A DNA stretch of 64,000 bases from an uncultured Lachnospiraceae bacterium (GTDB lineage: Bacteria > Bacillota > Clostridia > Lachnospirales > Lachnospiraceae), in assembly GCA_910577105.1 (NCBI GenBank), contig CAJTMB010000012.1:1-64000 (forward strand). Reading direction: 5' to 3'. The notes beneath the pieces are model-generated. The model saw nothing but the letters and a program-made list of their open reading frames with translations, was not told where the DNA came from and searched no databases. Positions within the stretch are counted from its first letter, which is position 1. Each line of letters starts with the position of its first letter. Below, one piece after another: positions 60,277-64,000 of this stretch. Position numbers and translations under genes: made by a program.

Positions 60277-61311
60277 TTATTGAATAAACATCGCATCCCC
60301 AAAAGAAAAGAACCGATATTTTTCGGATATGGCTTCCCTGTAAGCATCCAAAACATGTTCCCTGCCTGCCAGCGCGCTCACCAGCATAACAAGGGTGGAT
60401 TCCGGAAGATGGAAATTGGTAATCAGGGCATCCAGCACTTTAAAACGGTAGCCGGGATAGATAAAGATTTCCGTACTGCCGCTGCCTTCCCGCACCAGTC
60501 CGTCCTCTCCTGCGGCGCTCTCCACCGTCCTGCAGCTTGTGGTTCCCACACAGATAATTCTTTTTCCGTTTTTCTTTGCCGCATTTATTTTTTCAGCTGC
60601 TTCTTTTGTTATCTGATAAAACTCCTCATGCATATGATGCTCCAGAATATTATCTGCTTTGACCGGACGGAACGTGCCAAGCCCTACATGGAGGGTCACA
60701 TAGGCAATCTCCACGCCTTTTGCTTCTATCTCTCCCAGCAGTTCTTCCGTAAAGTGCAGTCCTGCCGTAGGCGCTGCCGCACTTCCCTCATATCTGGCAT
60801 ACACTGTCTGATAACGGTTTTTATCCTGTAATTTATGGGTTATGTATGGCGGAAGGGGCATTTCTCCCAGCCTGTCCAAAATTTCCTCAAAGATACCCTC
60901 ATAGGTAAAATGAATCAGTCTGTTCCCTTCCTCCACGGTTTCCAGCACTCTGGCATGTAAAAATCCGTCCCCAAATACAAGCAAAGTCCCCGGCTTGCAT
61001 TTTTTACCGGGCTTTACCAGCGTTTCCCAGATATCATTGTCCTTTCTTTTTAGCAACAGTACCTCAACCGCCGCTCCCGTATCCGCTTTCCGTCCCAGAA
61101 GCCTTGCCGGGATTACTTTGGTGTTATTTAAAACCAGACAGTCCCCGGGATGCAGATACTGCAATATGTCCTTAAAAACATGATGCTTTGTTTTTCCGCT
61201 TTCTTTATCCAGCACAAGAAGCCTGGAGGACGAACGGTCCTCCAGGGGGTCCTGCGCAATCAGCTCCTTGGGCAAATCAAAATAGAAATCGGATTTCTTC
61301 CATTCCGTCAT
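60277..61311 (-). CDS. queA: S-adenosylmethionine:tRNA ribosyltransferase-isomerase QueA
   Basis: This 344-residue enzyme makes epoxyqueuosine in tRNA from preQ1 and SAM. Typical segments are DFYFDLPKELIAQDPLEDRS, HHVFKDILQYLHPGDCLVLN with NNTKVIPARLLG, and APTAGLHFTEELL. Others are VTLHVGLGTFRPV and ALITNFHLPESTLVMLVSAL. ATG 61311 follows GAAGGGG by ten bases and overlaps the end of the aminopeptidase gene. Other queuosine genes are not in the window. Confidence 0.96.
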   Translation of the reverse strand: MTEWKKSDFYFDLPKELIAQDPLEDRSSSRLLVLDKESGKTKHHVFKDILQYLHPGDCLVLNNTKVIPARLLGRKADTGAAVEVLLLKRKDNDIWETLVKPGKKCKPGTLLVFGDGFLHARVLETVEEGNRLIHFTYEGIFEEILDRLGEMPLPPYITHKLQDKNRYQTVYARYEGSAAAPTAGLHFTEELLGEIEAKGVEIAYVTLHVGLGTFRPVKADNILEHHMHEEFYQITKEAAEKINAAKKNGKRIICVGTTSCRTVESAAGEDGLVREGSGSTEIFIYPGYRFKVLDALITNFHLPESTLVMLVSALAGREHVLDAYREAISEKYRFFSFGDAMFIQ

Positions 61312-62738
61312 GACAAACATGCCCCTTCAATAAATGCCTTGTAGCCGCGGTATGCTTCATAAATATCTGCTTTGCTGGTGGCTTCCCACGGCGCATGCAT
61401 ATTCAGCACCGCCACACCGCTGTCAATTACATTCATGCCGTACAAAGCCAGAATGTAAGCGATGGTACCACCGCCTCCCACATCCACTTTTCCCAATTCA
61501 GCCGTCTGGAACTGTACGCCTTTTTTGTCAAAAATCCCACGGATATGCGCCATATACTCCGCATTGGCATCATTGGAGCCCGATTTTCCCCTCGCACCCG
61601 TAAATTTGTTAAATACCATGCCCCTGCCGAGAAACGCACTGTTCTTCTTTTCAAAATACGTTGCAAAAGAAGGGTCGAACCCGGCGCTCACATCGGAAGA
61701 AAGCATACAGGAACGGGCAAGGCACCTCCTTACATTTAATTCACTGTATTCACCGCAAAGGGCCATCAGTTCTGCAAGGCTGTTTTCAAAGAATTTTGAC
61801 TGCATTCCTGTTGCCCCTACGGAACCGACTTCCTCTTTATCCACCAAAATACAGCATACGGTCCTGTCTGTCTTTTTTGTATCCAGCATGGCTTTGAGGG
61901 AGGTAAAGGCGCATACCCTGTCATCCTGCCCGTACGCTAAAATCATGCTTCTGTCAAAGCCGGCTTCCCTTGCCTTTCCCGCAGGAACAATCTCAAGCTC
62001 GGCGGAAATGAAATCTTCCTCTTCCACGCCATAGGTATGCTTTAATATATCAAGCACGCCTGCCTTAACGGCTTCTTTTGCTTTCTCTTTCTTTTCGTCT
62101 TTCTCCTCTTCAGCTTTCTTTTTCCCGAACAAGAGCGGTTTGTTGCCAACAATAAGGTCAAGGGCTTCTCCTTCGATAACCTTAGACGCTTTTTTCTCCA
62201 ACTGTTCAGCTGCCAGATGGATTAACAAATCCGAAATGAAAAATACAGGGTCATCGTCTTCCTCGCCGACATTGATTTCCACCGTTGTGCCGTCTTTCTT
62301 GACGATAACACCATGGAGGGCGAGGGGAAGGGTCACCCACTGGTATTTCTTGACGCCGCCGTAGTAATGGGTGTCAAGATAGGCAAAATCCGCATCTTCA
62401 TATAACGGGTTCTGCTTTACATCGATTCTGGGAGAATCGATGTGGGCTCCCAGAATATTCATACCCTCTGCCAGCGGCTTTTCTCCCAACTGGTAAATGG
62501 CAATGGATTTGTTCATCCATACGGAATAGACTTTGTCACCGGCAGACAGTTCCACGCCTTCCTTTACTGCTTTTTCCAGCTCCGTATAGCCTTCTTTTTC
62601 CAGAATATTCACGATGGTGTCGATGCATTCCCTTTCGGTCTTACCGTTATCCAGAAATTTCCTGTACTCACCGGAGATTTTCTCCAGCTCTTTTAATTGT
62701 TTTGCGTCGTAAGTTTCCCATAAATTTTTATTTTCCAT
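61308..62738 (-). CDS. M18 family aspartyl aminopeptidase-like zinc peptidase
   Basis: This 476-residue cytosolic metallo-aminopeptidase has the metal ligands in NILGAHIDSPRIDVK (His), CCILVDKEEVGSVGATG (the Glu pair) and the C-terminal His in VLNMHAPWEATSKADI. A Lys/Glu-rich insertion lies at about 205-230 (KKAEEEKDEKKEKAKEA). The dodecamer family trims acidic N-terminal residues or others. AAAGGA precedes ATG 62738. It overlaps queA by four bases and follows pheT by 12. Confidence 0.92.
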   Translation of the reverse strand: MENKNLWETYDAKQLKELEKISGEYRKFLDNGKTERECIDTIVNILEKEGYTELEKAVKEGVELSAGDKVYSVWMNKSIAIYQLGEKPLAEGMNILGAHIDSPRIDVKQNPLYEDADFAYLDTHYYGGVKKYQWVTLPLALHGVIVKKDGTTVEINVGEEDDDPVFFISDLLIHLAAEQLEKKASKVIEGEALDLIVGNKPLLFGKKKAEEEKDEKKEKAKEAVKAGVLDILKHTYGVEEEDFISAELEIVPAGKAREAGFDRSMILAYGQDDRVCAFTSLKAMLDTKKTDRTVCCILVDKEEVGSVGATGMQSKFFENSLAELMALCGEYSELNVRRCLARSCMLSSDVSAGFDPSFATYFEKKNSAFLGRGMVFNKFTGARGKSGSNDANAEYMAHIRGIFDKKGVQFQTAELGKVDVGGGGTIAYILALYGMNVIDSGVAVLNMHAPWEATSKADIYEAYRGYKAFIEGACLS

Positions 62739-62750
62739 GTTTTTTCCTTT

Positions 62751-64000
62751 CTACTGTCTAAGCTGCGCTCCAAGTTGCTCCAGTCCGTTCAATATTTTCT
62801 TCATTGCACCTGCAATATCCGCTTCTTCCAATGTCCTGTCCTTAGCCCTGAAGGATATGGAGTATGCCATGGATTTATATCCTTCTTTAATCTGATTGCC
62901 CTCATATATGTCAAACAGCCTGTAGGACTCCAAAATCTTTCCACCCCGCTGGTCAATCACGGCTTCAATCTGTCCTGCCAGCACTTCCTTAGGCACCTCC
63001 ATGGAAATGTCCCTCATAACAGCAGGATACTTTGCAATGCCCTCATACTTGCGCTCAAAAGTGGCAAATGACAGAATTACGGGCATATCCAGAACTGCCA
63101 CATAGGCTTTCGTCCCGATGGAATAGTTGTCACATACTTCGGGATGCACTTCTCCCATAAATCCCACCAATGCATCCTTGTAAAGGATACCAGCCTGGCG
63201 TCCGGGGTGTAAGAAAGGCTTTCCTGCATCCGGGTCATACACTGTCCTTTCAGACATGCCGATGCTCTCAAAAAATTCTTCTACGACACCTTTTAAGGTA
63301 TAAAAATCTCCCTCTCCATAGAAGCCTAAGGTAAACTGCATCCTCTCGTCAGGAAGTTCTTCCAGCGGCAGTTTCCGGGGAATATAGATATTGCCAAGTT
63401 CATACAGGCGCACATCCTTATTCCTTCTGTTATAGTTGGTGGAAAGGCTGGTCAGCATACCGTTTAGGGAAAGCGTTCTCATCACGGAAAAATCTTCGCC
63501 CAAAGGATTTGCAATGGTAATGGCCTCCCTTGCCTTATCGTCTGCATCCAATAAAAGCTTATCAAATACTTTCGGACTCTCAAAGGAATAACTCATCCCC
63601 TGGGAGAAACCACAGTATTCCGCAATATCCTTTGCTTTCTGCTCCACCCTGAGTTTAAAGGAAAGCTTGCCGGTGGTTGCAGTGCTTTTCGGAAGGGTTA
63701 CCGGAATTTTATCATAACCATAGAAACGCGCAACTTCTTCCGCAATATCCGCTCCCCCTGCCAAATCCTGCCGGAAAGAAGGGATTTCCAGTTCCTTTTC
63801 ACCTGCCTGGTTTTCCCTAACTTCTATTTCCAGCTTTTTAAAGATGGCAAGCATCTGTTCTTCCGAAACCTGCGTGCCTAAAAGCGCATTGTACTTATCC
63901 GGTTCAAACGGCAGTATTTTAAGCGGTTTAAGCGGTTCACACACATCTACCGTCCCTGCCGCCACTTCCCCGCATCCCAGTTCTTCTATCAACTGGCAGG
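62751..64000 (-). CDS. pheT: Phenylalanyl-tRNA synthetase beta chain, C-terminal part
   Basis: The last 416 codons of pheT are present; the gene continues beyond the right edge. Visible are the B5 domain (EEQMLAIFKKLEIEVREN, IPSFRQDLAGGADIAEEVAR), the catalytic-like core (SNGMLTSL-type region with GNIYIPRKLP) and the C-terminal anticodon-binding B8 domain (FERKYEGIAKYPAVMRDISM). It pairs with the alpha chain, which must lie further right. It reads toward the M18 peptidase and queA. Confidence 0.95.
   Translation of the reverse strand, partial: CQLIEELGCGEVAAGTVDVCEPLKPLKILPFEPDKYNALLGTQVSEEQMLAIFKKLEIEVRENQAGEKELEIPSFRQDLAGGADIAEEVARFYGYDKIPVTLPKSTATTGKLSFKLRVEQKAKDIAEYCGFSQGMSYSFESPKVFDKLLLDADDKAREAITIANPLGEDFSVMRTLSLNGMLTSLSTNYNRRNKDVRLYELGNIYIPRKLPLEELPDERMQFTLGFYGEGDFYTLKGVVEEFFESIGMSERTVYDPDAGKPFLHPGRQAGILYKDALVGFMGEVHPEVCDNYSIGTKAYVAVLDMPVILSFATFERKYEGIAKYPAVMRDISMEVPKEVLAGQIEAVIDQRGGKILESYRLFDIYEGNQIKEGYKSMAYSISFRAKDRTLEEADIAGAMKKILNGLEQLGAQLRQ

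Noticed and set aside
1..64000. CRISPR arrays, tRNA or rRNA genes and insertion sequences.
   Set aside because: No regularly spaced repeats, no cloverleaf-like sequence and no transposase frame with terminal repeats were found by reading.

Overview
The window looks like chromosome of a gut-type Clostridia, most likely Lachnospiraceae. The basis is family content and gene order: an NfnAB transhydrogenase, an isopropylmalate-synthase-like gene next to NADP isocitrate dehydrogenase, BspA-type leucine-rich-repeat surface proteins with a class B sortase and an SPKTG sorting signal, a cysteine-rich 'chorion class high-cysteine' small protein, and rex next to an ABC-F gene. I see no tRNA, rRNA, CRISPR array or insertion sequence. 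Most genes are on the minus strand.

Region 1 (1-10.9 kb) is accessory DNA. The left edge holds the start of an Rpn-type nuclease gene and a SymE-like gene. From about 868 to 10921 lies what I read as an integrated cassette of about 10 kb inserted at the 3' end of rlmH (orfX). That is the position used by staphylococcal SCC elements. It carries a large serine recombinase, a primase-helicase, an origin-like iteron cluster, a DUF1643 protein, a phage-type regulator, and several small or unknown genes, four of them very short. A 13-bp sequence at the rlmH stop (12 of 13 matching) recurs at the recombinase stop and could be the attachment core.

Region 2 (10.9-38.2 kb) is core metabolism and housekeeping: rlmH, zinc-ribbon membrane proteins, nfnAB, folD-fhs, ftsK, aspS, tepA, a membrane protein, an O-acetylhomoserine sulfhydrylase, yebC, a rex-to-mazF run (rex, unknown, nnrD/E, alr, mazF), the ABC-F protein, and a three-gene unit (probable Re-citrate synthase, GntR regulator, isocitrate dehydrogenase) with a clear operator over its promoter.

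Region 3 (38.2-49.3 kb) is a surface module: class B sortase, a 1538-residue BspA-like protein with an SPKTG signal, a second secreted LRR protein and an intracellular-type subtilase, all read leftward. Divergent from these are a cysteine-rich small protein and two small unknown genes.

Region 4 (49.3-64 kb) holds leuS, a split ABC exporter with a MerR regulator and a MerR-type 19-bp-spacer promoter, an EF-G2-like GTPase, aroF-tyrA, a VanZ remnant, a PilZ protein, queA, an M18 aminopeptidase and the 3' part of pheT.

Two intergenic palindromic elements (38224-38437 and 57209-57377) share a conserved core. Their outer arms differ completely between copies but are self-complementary in each, and the core shows compensatory base changes and a GNRA-type tetraloop. 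This is the best candidate here for an undescribed structured RNA or structured mobile repeat. The rlmH cassette is the best candidate for an undescribed mobile system.
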